NCBI RefSeq assembly: GCF_017916325.1
Contig: NC_090159.1
Span: 291,501 to 355,500, forward strand
Source of the DNA: Leishmania martiniquensis
Taxonomy: Eukaryota > Euglenozoa > Kinetoplastea > Trypanosomatida > Trypanosomatidae
DNA: 64,000 nucleotides
Direction: 5' to 3'
Translations under genes and position numbers: made by a program
The notes under the pieces: model-generated
Told to the model about the DNA's origin: nothing
The model's database searches: none
What the model saw: the letters and a program-made list of their open reading frames with translations, nothing else
Part shown: positions 9,601 to 18,741 of the stretch, piece by piece
Numbering within the stretch: position 1 is the first letter of the stretch
How the letters are laid out: each line of letters begins with the position of its first letter

Positions 9601-12600
9601 CGTCGTGGTGGGTGCAGCCGCTGCGCCGCTTCGACGACTGGTACGCCGCTTGTGGTGCCCGTGTGCGGCAGCGCACTGCGAGCAGTGGCAAGAGAGTGGG
9701 CATCGTTAGCGAGGAGCCCGGAGAGGACGCCGGGCCTGAGGAGCAGATGCAGCCCCGCACCTTTGCTTCCTCAGACCCGGCGCTGTGCCCTTCCGCATTA
9801 ACGCATACCCCCTCGACAAGCTCCAGCGTGAGCGCGCCGCCGCTCGCGGACGGGCCCTCGCCCGGCGCCTACGGCGGAGACCAAGTGGCGCTTCGCCTTA
9901 TAGCCGCTGAGACGCAGGCGCAGGAACGCTGGCAACTCCTCATCGCGAACGCGGAGCGGCAAGCCTGCCTTGCCCCAGCGTGGCGCGACGTTGCCACGCA
10001 GCTCTTCCACGACAGGCTCCGGGGAGTATCCTGGGGCACCTGCGAGGACGATGCCGCCGCCGCCGCGCCGCCCTTGTCTTCGCTCGTCTCTCCAGTCTCA
10101 GAGCGCACCCCCACTATCGGTACCTCAGAGCGTCCATACGCGATGCACTGGCCGCTAATGAGTAACGCCTTGCCGCCTGGGTCGATATCCGCGATGGGGC
10201 TGGACGACGTCGGTGGGGTGGCTATGACAATGAGCGACGCGGCCCTGACGACCTCGGGTGCAACGGCCGCTGGAGGCGTGGAGATGGGTGCCCTGTCTAG
10301 TGGAGGGCCCGCAGCCGTGGCAGCAGCGGAGCTCGCGCTTCTGCCCTCCTCAGCGCGTTCGCTGAAAGTGCCGCTGAGCCTCTTCACTGAGCCGTGGGTT
10401 CTTCTCCGCACAACGATGCACACTCTGCCAGTCGAGGGCGCAGTCGCTGCAGAGCACCGGTCGGGCCGCGCATCAGCGTCCACAGTCGTAGCACTGGCCG
10501 CTCGCGGCTTCGTGACGTCGACTAAGAGGCCGACTGCGATGCGCGACGTCGACGGTGCCTCGTCATGCGAGCCATTATACAGCGTCGGGAAAGCCGTTGC
10601 GCGTCCGCTCTTCGGTCGCCTCCCCCCTGCTGTTGCCGTCGTTACCCCCGACTTCCCGCGGCAAACACTGGCAGAGATCCACCAGCCATGGCGATCGCCG
10701 CGAGAGGTTCACCGGCACGACACCTTTCCGGGCGTCGTTCGGAACAGCGCGTTCGCGCTGCACGAAGCAGATCTCGAACAGCTGGTGTACCAGGAGGCGC
10801 TGTGGATAGTTGAGTGGGTCGGCGTGGCGGGTGCTGCCTGGGTGCGCGGCGCGTCAGGAGAATCACCGAAGAGGCCGTCATCGCCGCGAAAAGTGCCCTG
10901 CGCCCTTTCCCCGCAAGAGGTCTCGGACCGGCAGTTCATGGCGGCGTTTCTTGTGGACTTGTTCGGCGCACCGGCAACGTGGGGGATAGAGGAGATGATA
11001 CAAGTGGCGCAGCGCCTCGTTTACCCCGAGCACCTGCCGCTGGACGTCCTGGACGTTCTGCGCAGCAGCTGTATGCAGCCGCCACTAGAGGGCGCGGAGC
11101 TTCTGTTCAGTGGCACCCCTGCAAAGGCAGAGGAGGACGCAGACGAGCGAGAGCAGCGAATAAGCACTGAGACACGGCAGTACTGGCACGAGCGACTTGT
11201 GGCACCGGCCGGTCGAGCAACGCCACTGGGCCGCGGCACGGCCGCTGCCGTCTTCAAGCAGGCTTCTCGTCCCACACCGCCACGGCGAGGCCCCGGGGAT
11301 GAGGACACTCCCCTCACGCGTGCGTCACCCACGAACGCCTCCCCTCCATCCCCGTCCCCGTCGCGCCGGTGGGACGAAAGTGTTGGCGCAGAGGGGCCCG
11401 TGCAAGCGGCGGTGGCTCTTCTCTGCCGTCTCACGAGCATCCTGCGCTTCTGGGTGCGGGACAACACAGCGAATGGAGCATCGGTGAACGGTACGGGCAC
11501 CGTGCACGCCGCGACAGTGTGCAGCAATGGAGCACCTGCAGCCGCGCCTACGACAGCCAGTTGGAGCCACGAAGTGTCGAGGGATGAGAGTCGTGGTCAA
11601 GCGGGGGTGGGCGTACTCGCGGCATCGGTACATGAAGTCGATGTAGTGCCGGACGAGAAGGCCTCGCCTGTCTCTCAGATCGAAGACGCGCTTCTCCCTC
11701 TGCTGGAGACGTGCCCTGAATCTGGCGCGCCGGCATCGGTGTACCTCCCAAGTCTCTTGCATGAGCACGAGGCCCTCTCTGGCGCGTTGCGTCGGCAGTG
11801 GCTGCTGTGCCGTCTCCTACAGCCCATCTTCGCCCGCTGCGTCCTGACACCGCCAACACTGCACAGCCTGCTTAACAACTTCTTTAGCGAGCTGCTCCTT
11901 GTCGACGACGCAGCAGCGGGTCCTGTTGAGGAAGGGAACGGGAAGAGTCAGCGGCAGCAGCGCCGGCGCCGCGAGTACCACGTCCGCTACACCTTTGTCC
12001 TCTCCCAACAGCACCGGCAGCTGCAGCAACAGCAACCACAGAGGCAAGGGCCCGGCCTGCAACCCTTGGCCCATGGCGCTGAAGATGACCCCAGGGGCGG
12101 TGAAGGTAGCAGAGATGGGCGACTACCGTTCAAGCTCTTTATGGGCAGCTCTCGGTCGCTGTCCCTCTCCCCACCGCAAGGGGCGTTGAACTCGCATGGC
12201 GCCTCTTCATCCTCTGCGTCTACCACAACGTCCCGAGTGTTGAATATTCCGGCCATGCTAAAGGTGCGGCATTGCTGTGCTGCGTTGGATCTCTACCACT
12301 GGGCTGTGGCGCACTCTCCACTCTTCGAAGTCCCCCCTGCACACGAGCCCAGTCGCACACCTGTGGCTGCCAGGAGGAGCAGCAGCGCAAGCCGGGGCCT
12401 CTCAGTGGCTGTGTGGCATCTTCTCTGGTGGGCCGTGGACAACAGCTTCGTTGTTCCTGTGGTGCGCCGCCGCGGCCAGGGGACGCTCGAAATGCTGGCG
12501 GATGAGACAGCGCTCTTCTGCATCAAACGTGACGTGGCGCGCGTCGCGCTGAACATCGAGCGCCGCCGCCATGAGGACGTCTGGCGGCTACAGCAGCCGG

Positions 12601-15029
12601 AAGTGCGTGTTGGCTCGGGCAAAGAGGTGCCTGGTCCCAGTGCCATCTACGGTGTCGACCTCACCTCATCGATGCCGCGGCTCTACCGCCCCCTTCGCCG
12701 AAGCACCCTCGCCGGCATCTTGGCGCTGAGTGAAACGTTGGCGGGTGCCGGGCTGCGCGCCGCCACGCACGTGCAGCAGTTCCTTCGCGATCGCATCGTG
12801 CACGGATGGGCACGGCAGCCTCTTGGCGCCGGCGGCGGCGCCACTGTGACGCTCTTTGGCAGCGCCGCCGCCGGGGCAACTGCAGCGACAGACTCCTCCT
12901 TGGCCAGTGCCAGCAACGGCTCCAGAGCTGTCACGGCCGCCAACGTCCTTCTCCGCTTTCACCGACTTGCCGAAGGCTGCCTGCAGAGCGTGCAGCGTGG
13001 CATGATAGCGCTGCAGCACATCTCGCTGGAGGCCCTTGCGAGGGACGCGGCCATGCATGAATGCCTCGCCTTCTTTGTGAACGTGTACAATGCCGCCTAC
13101 GTAGCGGCGTGGCTCACCAACGTGACGGAGTTGGTGCGTAACGGCGCCACGGCAGCCGCGGCAGGCACGAACCTGCCGCACAAGAACAGGGACACCCAGC
13201 CAAGTGGTGCTCTTCGCACGCCGAGGCCGCGTACCATCGACCTCTTCCCGCTGCCCACCCTGTGCAACACGAGCCACGCCTGCTTCATGCACGCCTACGG
13301 TGTCGTCATCGGAGGTGTGTTCCTGAGCCTCGAAGAAGTGAAGTATGGCATTCTTGGGGGAAACAGAGCGCCGCCTCACTGCGATGTGCCGCTATGGCCC
13401 CCCGCTGGTGGCAGCGGTGCTAGCCCGTCTCACCCCTCCAACAGTCATCGGTCGAGCGAGCTGGACTGGCGACAGCTGGTGCAGCGGCTCGTGCCACTGC
13501 ACCTGCGCGCTGACGTGTCCGAGCCGGCGCGGCTCAGTGCCCTTCGGCGTCATCCACAACTGCAAGAAGCGCTCGACTTCACAGACATGTGCGAAGCACT
13601 CGCCCCCTCAACAGAAAAGGCAGACGGCACTTATGCAGAAGAGAGCAGGGCACCCGCAGAGGCGGCCAAGGGACGGCCCTCCTCGCGCGAGGGGGGTGCG
13701 GTGCGGAACCAAAGTGGCAGTGGTCTTATCCCCTGCGCAGTGCAGCCTTCATCGGCCTCCGCGCTCAACGCCGCAGCGGCAGCGGGCTCGGCTTGCCGAA
13801 GCGCACAAGCGGCACCGCTGCATGCACCGAGCACGTCCTCTCCGAAGCGGCGCCGCCGCCAAGAGCTCGTCGATTTGTGGAGCGTTGATGTCGTACGCTA
13901 CTTGCCCTTCCGCATTGTGCTGCAGCTGATCGACACCTACCTACCGCCGCCGATACTTCACCTGTGCTCTGGCAGCGTCGATGCGGAGGGGAGAGAGAGC
14001 ATTGTGGATGTCGCCGGTGACGATGGCAGCGGCGCAGCAGGCAGCAGGAGTCATACCCCCACGCATGACCTTCGAAGCTCCATCATGCTCGACGGAAGAG
14101 AGCGCGTGCCATGGTATCTGCAGCCGATACTCAACGCCATGCCGCTGGTGCAAGCCACTTTGCAGAGCTCCAAGCTTGGCGTCGCCTACTCCGTTGCCCG
14201 CGATGGCGATGGCCCGGCAGCTGGCTCGCTGGCACCGCAGGTCAATCAAGACGCGAACGGTGTTCTGCTGCAGCCGTGTCGTATGTGGAGCAGCCCGTCC
14301 TACTACGTCGTCGGCGGAGACGGTATGAGCAGCGATGAAGCCGTGAGCCACTCCTTCCAACTACTCCAAGCGCTATCAGGTTCCTACCTCGGCGCTGGCC
14401 TTTACCGTCCCATGAGCCTTGCCGCCACAGGCGGCAAGGCTGGGGATGGTGCGCCGCGTGCACCGGCCCAGCACCTTTGTCTCCCCCTTCACGCGGAGAA
14501 GGCCTTTGCACAGCTACGCGCGACGGAGGCGGCCTTTCGGAGTGCCCTTCTCACCACGGATCCGCACCTTTTCTGCGACCCCGCATCAACACCGCCGTCA
14601 ACCAAGTCAGCCACGCCGGTGGCAGCGATGCTGCGGCGCTTGGCGCAGCCGCCGCCGCCTCTGTCTTTGCCGTCTGCCTCTACGTCACCGCCCCATCTGC
14701 GCGGTGGTAGCGCAGCCGTCAGCGCAGCTGGCCCAGGCATCAAACGAACCTCTGGCCATTCTGGAAGCCCCACCATCTCCTATTCTGCAGCACTGCAGAA
14801 CGCTATGAAGCCTGTCCTGCACGAGTGGTGTCGCTCGATAGAAGAGGGGGTAAACAACGCCACCTTCCTCTCTCGGCGTGGTTGGAAGATGCAGATGACG
14901 CTCAAAATGGTGCGGCTACTCGAGGAGTCGTACGCATCTGGGAAGGCAGTCCAAGCGGCACAAGCGGCGATGCAGTCCGGCTACGCGGAGCCGACCACGG
15001 AAGCGCGCATGCGGGGCACCAACGGTTGA
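6699..15029 (+). CDS. FIG4-like SAC phosphoinositide phosphatase with C-terminal DUF547-like region
   Basis: 2776 residues from ATG 6699; frames upstream of it begin only at a non-ATG codon. A SAC N-terminal block (AFLGAIRFTAGYYLV, about 147-161) and SAC core (about 420-740) are clear. The core includes GVRYLRRGLNSDGHVANHVE, SSYVQLRGSVP and the CX5R(T) catalytic loop NCLDCIDRTN, with C722 and R728. The wording is closest to FIG4/Sac3, the PtdIns(3,5)P2 5-phosphatase of the endolysosomal system, rather than Sac1. Roughly 1300 residues of low-complexity and poorly recognised sequence follow; a helical stretch near VWHLLWWAVDNSFVVP may be DEP-like. Around residues 2110-2300 is a DUF547-like segment (CLAFFVNVYNAAYVAAWL). 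FIG4 in animals and yeast is ~900 residues and has no DUF547, so this is an enlarged, fused form. Phosphatase identity is firm; exact lipid preference is inferred. Confidence 0.8.
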   Translation: MATATAYSHSLPRARLPALQELPLDSITVYDTPTYCYLLGTDSLQKNFHLLSFSKHSPEQTPSPHATGSTGVSVTAGSEGVQNTTAPQSEAEEERAGAGTTASPSASNTLPYSLDYLHDSTNYAVYSPTEAGALVDALYREHGASLRTLSAVAFLGAIRFTAGYYLVLATERRLAGYLGVHRLFESVNVELVSLHLDPEWVAAAEAQSRQQRSRRGGAGAAGFGGGYASFTPTTTTAGGSSSTSFPFRARPVRAAYSRKPATTATTGTSSSASAASYLFQRRSLEELYRQQFLSSLSRASSFFYSHSYDLTNTLQRNMLAAGAAASGGAHASTSAEYGQQWRFQRRPGSGAAVDVDADSYPPSTRLLQPRMQYVWNEFLWEPWQSVDHAIGSSDAEMSEDKAADDGVDNAEAAPATGRAARDAAPQYPPALSRWCVFFVHGFITQRTVVIRRPAFQTLLITLIARVSKASAGVRYLRRGLNSDGHVANHVEVEQIISDESSWDATFTVGTLSSYVQLRGSVPVRWYHPPTASRLLPKPPIVLGPHDPQWSETCLHFQHLLEQYGAPIFVHDLLKRRESNPRESVLGDTYRAAVRTLVGAVDRWTASHKGAESSGESKPHISGADIIQYESTDLRSLSQLAWNTMTSVAEQHFSAVRCFVSMRCCPVATPKPHAQRTSKLNRCGALMTEDAGEVASARGGRGSCCEETAEVLQLQCGVVRSNCLDCIDRTNLGQLFHGLHALGEQLSALGLLRHAADVCESPAVTEMLLDMYLAMGDALATQYGGSAQVGAGVLHRGAGWDQLMGVKRLYNNVMGDRDKQEAMNLLLGRRQPQPRRGSRACNAEMHSPGQLATLSLSQAPPPYTAPSLSSSVTSASLGVTATWTGTGRGSPASEGAVAPSASFFSGIRQAASRWWSEATSSSTASSGAEVAAAAALRAAQHAAAEAEAEADYYEQVATAPRLPEAGLLASWWVQPLRRFDDWYAACGARVRQRTASSGKRVGIVSEEPGEDAGPEEQMQPRTFASSDPALCPSALTHTPSTSSSVSAPPLADGPSPGAYGGDQVALRLIAAETQAQERWQLLIANAERQACLAPAWRDVATQLFHDRLRGVSWGTCEDDAAAAAPPLSSLVSPVSERTPTIGTSERPYAMHWPLMSNALPPGSISAMGLDDVGGVAMTMSDAALTTSGATAAGGVEMGALSSGGPAAVAAAELALLPSSARSLKVPLSLFTEPWVLLRTTMHTLPVEGAVAAEHRSGRASASTVVALAARGFVTSTKRPTAMRDVDGASSCEPLYSVGKAVARPLFGRLPPAVAVVTPDFPRQTLAEIHQPWRSPREVHRHDTFPGVVRNSAFALHEADLEQLVYQEALWIVEWVGVAGAAWVRGASGESPKRPSSPRKVPCALSPQEVSDRQFMAAFLVDLFGAPATWGIEEMIQVAQRLVYPEHLPLDVLDVLRSSCMQPPLEGAELLFSGTPAKAEEDADEREQRISTETRQYWHERLVAPAGRATPLGRGTAAAVFKQASRPTPPRRGPGDEDTPLTRASPTNASPPSPSPSRRWDESVGAEGPVQAAVALLCRLTSILRFWVRDNTANGASVNGTGTVHAATVCSNGAPAAAPTTASWSHEVSRDESRGQAGVGVLAASVHEVDVVPDEKASPVSQIEDALLPLLETCPESGAPASVYLPSLLHEHEALSGALRRQWLLCRLLQPIFARCVLTPPTLHSLLNNFFSELLLVDDAAAGPVEEGNGKSQRQQRRRREYHVRYTFVLSQQHRQLQQQQPQRQGPGLQPLAHGAEDDPRGGEGSRDGRLPFKLFMGSSRSLSLSPPQGALNSHGASSSSASTTTSRVLNIPAMLKVRHCCAALDLYHWAVAHSPLFEVPPAHEPSRTPVAARRSSSASRGLSVAVWHLLWWAVDNSFVVPVVRRRGQGTLEMLADETALFCIKRDVARVALNIERRRHEDVWRLQQPEVRVGSGKEVPGPSAIYGVDLTSSMPRLYRPLRRSTLAGILALSETLAGAGLRAATHVQQFLRDRIVHGWARQPLGAGGGATVTLFGSAAAGATAATDSSLASASNGSRAVTAANVLLRFHRLAEGCLQSVQRGMIALQHISLEALARDAAMHECLAFFVNVYNAAYVAAWLTNVTELVRNGATAAAAGTNLPHKNRDTQPSGALRTPRPRTIDLFPLPTLCNTSHACFMHAYGVVIGGVFLSLEEVKYGILGGNRAPPHCDVPLWPPAGGSGASPSHPSNSHRSSELDWRQLVQRLVPLHLRADVSEPARLSALRRHPQLQEALDFTDMCEALAPSTEKADGTYAEESRAPAEAAKGRPSSREGGAVRNQSGSGLIPCAVQPSSASALNAAAAAGSACRSAQAAPLHAPSTSSPKRRRRQELVDLWSVDVVRYLPFRIVLQLIDTYLPPPILHLCSGSVDAEGRESIVDVAGDDGSGAAGSRSHTPTHDLRSSIMLDGRERVPWYLQPILNAMPLVQATLQSSKLGVAYSVARDGDGPAAGSLAPQVNQDANGVLLQPCRMWSSPSYYVVGGDGMSSDEAVSHSFQLLQALSGSYLGAGLYRPMSLAATGGKAGDGAPRAPAQHLCLPLHAEKAFAQLRATEAAFRSALLTTDPHLFCDPASTPPSTKSATPVAAMLRRLAQPPPPLSLPSASTSPPHLRGGSAAVSAAGPGIKRTSGHSGSPTISYSAALQNAMKPVLHEWCRSIEEGVNNATFLSRRGWKMQMTLKMVRLLEESYASGKAVQAAQAAMQSGYAEPTTEARMRGTNG

Positions 15030-15579
15030 ACGTCCTACTACATCAGGGAAGGTGCCCGCATACCACCATCAACTGCTGCTGCACTCTCTGCCCACCTCCC
15101 CTCCTGCAATGTTCGGCGTCACGAGGAACGACGAGTCACACTTGCAGCCTCCACGTTCATCTATTCGGGCGCGCCCTCCCTCTTCTTTCTCCCTGCTTCC
15201 CTGAGCCTTGCTAGCGTCACAGTGCCTCTGCCCACCTCCCTGTCCTACGGCCCTCACCCCTACAGCGTCTGCGTGCAAACGCAGTTGGTGCCCCGCCGAG
15301 GATGCCGAGGCAGGGCGTGAGGAGTGCGTCTGTAACGCGTGGAGGAATCTACGATCCGCCTTTTTTTTCTACTTGGCTGCTCCGTGTGCGTCGCCGCCCC
15401 TCTGCCCCTCTGCACCGCCCCCCCCCGCCATCCCTTTCTCCCTACGCACACGCCCAGCCCCTCACATACACGTATGCGCATCTGCACCTCTCTGCGTCGA
15501 TACGACCCTCAGCCGTGCCGTATGTGTGTGTGTGTGGGCCCCTCCTCCCCTCCTGTCAAATAGGGAGCCGCCTCTTCTG

Positions 15580-16065
15580 GCGGCACAGGGTCAAGTGCCC
15601 ACGACGTCAGCGATTCAGAGAGGCGCATGGCCGCTGATGTTGGCGGACAGGTCCCGCACAGCGCTGCGTCGCAGCGGCGCGCAACAGAGAAGGGGCCTGC
15701 GCCGTCCATGCGATGAGCAAAGCGGCGGCGTGGCCCGAGGCGTACCCGACTGGGCCCGTGCACTGTCTGCTGGCGGTGGTGGTGGGGAGCGTGAGCCATG
15801 TGGGAGAGACGCGCCAGACGGCGGCCGCCGCCGCGTGGGTGACTGCGAGGCGACCCGCGAGGCGGCTGGTGTGTGGGGCTCTCGAGGCAGGGGCCCTGCG
15901 CACATGACTGCTTCGCGCGACGAGGCGACATGGGCCTGTGCGGCGTGGTCAAGGCGGTGAGTGGGGGTGGGGGGACTGAGCGCGTGTGTGCTGTGCGGCA
16001 GAGACGGAGCGAGAGCGAACCGACAGCAGAAAAAATTTCTGCCTTGTGTGAAGAGGCGCATCGGT
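15580..16065 (+). repeat. Candidate SIDER-like degenerate retroposon
   Basis: About 480 bases in the presumed 3' UTR of the SAC gene, compositionally distinct from flanking pyrimidine-rich DNA. It begins near the motif AGAGGCGCATGG (15619-15630), contains G-rich segments, and ends after an A/T-rich stretch (AAAAAATTT near 16030) and a second motif copy AGAGGCGCAT (16052-16061). Size, location in a 3' UTR and composition fit the short interspersed degenerated retroposons known from Leishmania, but I cannot confirm the family signature by eye. Confidence 0.3.
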
Positions 16066-16200
16066 CAATGGGAAAGTCCCCCGTCTTCTCTTCTCAGGGC
16101 CGTCGGCCATGGCAAAGGCGGCAGTCAGGGTGAGCGCCCCTCTTTGTTGGTCGAAACGCGCAGGTTTAGCTGCGATGGCCTGCCGCATAACAACCTCCAC

Positions 16201-16254
16201 TCCCTTTCGTCTATCCCACTCGCTCTCTCTCGCTCGCTCTGTCCGCCATTCAAG
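16201..16254 (+). promoter_or_regulatory. Candidate trans-splice acceptor for the PPR protein gene
   Basis: A CT tract (16201-16240) is followed by the first AG at 16253-16254, leaving a 51-base leader before ATG 16306. Pattern-based inference. Confidence 0.4.
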
Positions 16255-16305
16255 AAATAAATAGAAGGGGAGTGAATTACGCATTCAACGGCGTGCCCCG
16301 GGCTC

Positions 16306-18741
16306 ATGATACGCTACACAGTGGTGCGGCACCACCGCACCGGCAAGGCGCGTGCCTTCATCATGCGGGATCCTTCGCTGAAGATCATGCGAGCCGGTAG
16401 CGGCTTCCAGCAGCTGAAGCGCATGGGCATGCCATCACAGACGACCCTGGGCTACCGCCAGGTGGACAACTTCTACGCAAACAACCAGTATCAGCATGCG
16501 TGGCCGCTGCTCACGCACGACGACTTCGGCAACAGCGACCAATCGAATAGCACCACGAATATTCTCTACTCCATGTACATGCCAAAGCGCAACAAGGGCA
16601 CGGCGCCATGGTTTCGCGGTGCCGACACGTACTCCGTCAAGTACTGCGAGCAGGGTCGTTACGAGTACCAGCGCTACCTCATGATCAATCGCTTTCCCAG
16701 CGAGTACAAGAAGCACTTCCTTCGCTTCTTGGGCAACATCCGCGGCGCCAGGTCGAGAGACGCCGTCCCGCAAGAGGCGCTGCACTGGCTGCTGCGCATG
16801 ATCGTCGACAACTTCAATCCACAGCACGTCCATTATATCGCCGCCATGCGAGCGCTTCAGGAGTCTGGCGAGCTAGACATGGCGCGCGATGTCTGGAAGA
16901 TCATGGAGCGCCAACAGACCTGGCCCGACACGGCCACCATCTGTGCTTATTTGGACGTTTGTGTTGAGGCGGGCGAGAAGACATGGGCTGTGGAGGCGTG
17001 GAATCGCTACTGCACAGAGCTGCGCTTCCTCCAGGCGGGCGAGGTCGATCCAAAGCCCATCACCCGCACCCCGTTCTCCCTCACGCGCGAGGAGCTGCTG
17101 TACCTACCTAAGTGGAAGAAGCACTTCGATCATGACCCCAACTTGGATGTGCCGGACCTGAACCGCTTCAACCGCACGCGTGAGGTGTACCTGCGGATGG
17201 CCAAGGTGATGTTAGCCAGCGACGACATGCCCATGTTTGAGCACTTCTTTGGCAAGCTGGAGGCCGCCATGCTGAGCACGCCGACGCCGGTGCCGGAGCC
17301 GCCCAACCCACACCTGGTGCGCCGCCCACGCTGGTCCCCGTATGAGCACCAGAAGTCCCTCCACCACTCGCCCTGGCGTATGGCCAACAACGGCCGCGCC
17401 ATGGCCCTTGGCCCGTCACGGACGACGGAGGATGAGATGCAGAGTCGCTTCTTCAGTAACGCACAATTCCTGGTTCATGCCACGAAGGAGGCTGTTGCGG
17501 TGGTGCTGCAACGTCACATGGCCGTCTTCCCGGAGGCAGTGGACGCCCAGACAGCGGCGCCAGCGTTCTTTGAGCAGACAGCCACGGCACAGGAAACGCT
17601 GGCATTCTGCGACGGGCTCATGCAGCGTCTAACCGAGCGCCTCGGGGACAAGCTGGGCAGCCTCAACACGTCCTCTCTGCTCTCCACGTTGCTGTGTGTC
17701 CGGCGCATTGTCGGTAAACACGCAGGGGGTGCACTCCAGGTGTATGCGAATGAGTTCCTGGCCAAGAAGGCGTCGTTCAATGCAGACGGCGTGCGCGAGT
17801 CGCTGACGGCGCCGAACTACTTGCAGATCCTCGCAGCCTACGCGGACGAGAGCGCCTATAGCTACAACGCAAAGACGCGTCTCTACACATACGCACCGGG
17901 CTTTCGACCTGTTGAGACGGTGAAGGGACTGAGTGCCACGCTGAAGGAGATAGCGGCGAATCAGCACGTGACCTGGTCGGCGGAGATGCACCTGCAGGTG
18001 GTGCGCGCCCTCGTTGGCTGCGGCACTATGAAGGCGAATCTGTACTTTGTCGAGAACGTGCTGCGGCAGTTCAGGTGGGACAGCCGCTTCCTCGAGGCCC
18101 TCTACGCGGAGTACCGCCGCCAAGACAGCGTCGATCTCTGGGCCGAGCTGACAAAACGGGCCCTTGTGTGGACGGCGCGGTACAGCGTACTCGCATCGGA
18201 GCGGTTGAAACGTTTGATCGAGGATGACTATGAGACTATTAGTGTTCAGACGCGCACCTTCCGCGAGCTCGCCGTCTTTCAGTTCCGCGACGTGGAGGAG
18301 AAGCGACACGCCCGCAACGTCGTGAACGAGTTGCCGAACCCGTGGATCGACTACGTCACTCACGCGCTGCCCTTCCCGGACCGCGATGCGGGCTACCCGG
18401 ATGAATACGGGGATATCGGCCAATGGCGCGCACCCGGCGGCCCGGGATCGCCGGTGAAGGGCCCGGGCTACTACGCACCACCGATGGAGGGCGAGCACCT
18501 GCGCGGCTACACGGCCGAGTGGCGTGACTTGAAGAACCCAATGAAGCCGCCCGCCTTCCCGGAGCCGTGGGAGCGCAAGTACAAGCAGTACGCCCGCGGG
18601 CAACACCCCTCGTACGACATGGTGTACGCTGGGCCGATGCCGGAGATCTTTCCCGGCCGACGCGACTTCCGGAAGCCGACGCGCTGGGACTACCACGACG
18701 TAGAGAAGCAGGGCAAACAGAAGATCAGTGGGCCCTACTGA
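16306..18741 (+). CDS. PPR-type protein, probably mitochondrial (mitoribosome or RNA metabolism)
   Basis: 811 residues from ATG 16306. Residues ~165-235 read as two pentatricopeptide-like helical hairpins (for example YIAAMRALQESGELDMARDV followed by TICAYLDVCVEAGEKTWAVE), with further helical pairs probable toward 500-620. The N-terminus is basic with few acidic residues, consistent with mitochondrial import. The last ~100 residues are rich in Pro, Gly, Tyr and Trp with charged residues (PEPWERKYKQYARG, RRDFRKPTRWDYHD), a style common in kinetoplastid mitoribosomal proteins. Trypanosomatids have many PPR proteins (KRIPPs) in the mitoribosome and in mitochondrial mRNA processing; which one this is cannot be told from sequence alone. 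The coding sequence has few low-complexity inserts, unlike its neighbours. Confidence 0.6.
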   Translation: MIRYTVVRHHRTGKARAFIMRDPSLKIMRAGSGFQQLKRMGMPSQTTLGYRQVDNFYANNQYQHAWPLLTHDDFGNSDQSNSTTNILYSMYMPKRNKGTAPWFRGADTYSVKYCEQGRYEYQRYLMINRFPSEYKKHFLRFLGNIRGARSRDAVPQEALHWLLRMIVDNFNPQHVHYIAAMRALQESGELDMARDVWKIMERQQTWPDTATICAYLDVCVEAGEKTWAVEAWNRYCTELRFLQAGEVDPKPITRTPFSLTREELLYLPKWKKHFDHDPNLDVPDLNRFNRTREVYLRMAKVMLASDDMPMFEHFFGKLEAAMLSTPTPVPEPPNPHLVRRPRWSPYEHQKSLHHSPWRMANNGRAMALGPSRTTEDEMQSRFFSNAQFLVHATKEAVAVVLQRHMAVFPEAVDAQTAAPAFFEQTATAQETLAFCDGLMQRLTERLGDKLGSLNTSSLLSTLLCVRRIVGKHAGGALQVYANEFLAKKASFNADGVRESLTAPNYLQILAAYADESAYSYNAKTRLYTYAPGFRPVETVKGLSATLKEIAANQHVTWSAEMHLQVVRALVGCGTMKANLYFVENVLRQFRWDSRFLEALYAEYRRQDSVDLWAELTKRALVWTARYSVLASERLKRLIEDDYETISVQTRTFRELAVFQFRDVEEKRHARNVVNELPNPWIDYVTHALPFPDRDAGYPDEYGDIGQWRAPGGPGSPVKGPGYYAPPMEGEHLRGYTAEWRDLKNPMKPPAFPEPWERKYKQYARGQHPSYDMVYAGPMPEIFPGRRDFRKPTRWDYHDVEKQGKQKISGPY

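Larger units (their letters stand above)
15030..16305. other. Intergenic spacer holding a candidate degenerate retroposon
   Basis: 15030-15570 is pyrimidine-rich with C/T and CA runs. From about 15580 composition changes abruptly to G-rich, GC-rich DNA without sustained frames until about 16060; see the separate repeat entry. The end (16201-16240) is a CT tract preceding the next gene. Confidence 0.5.
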
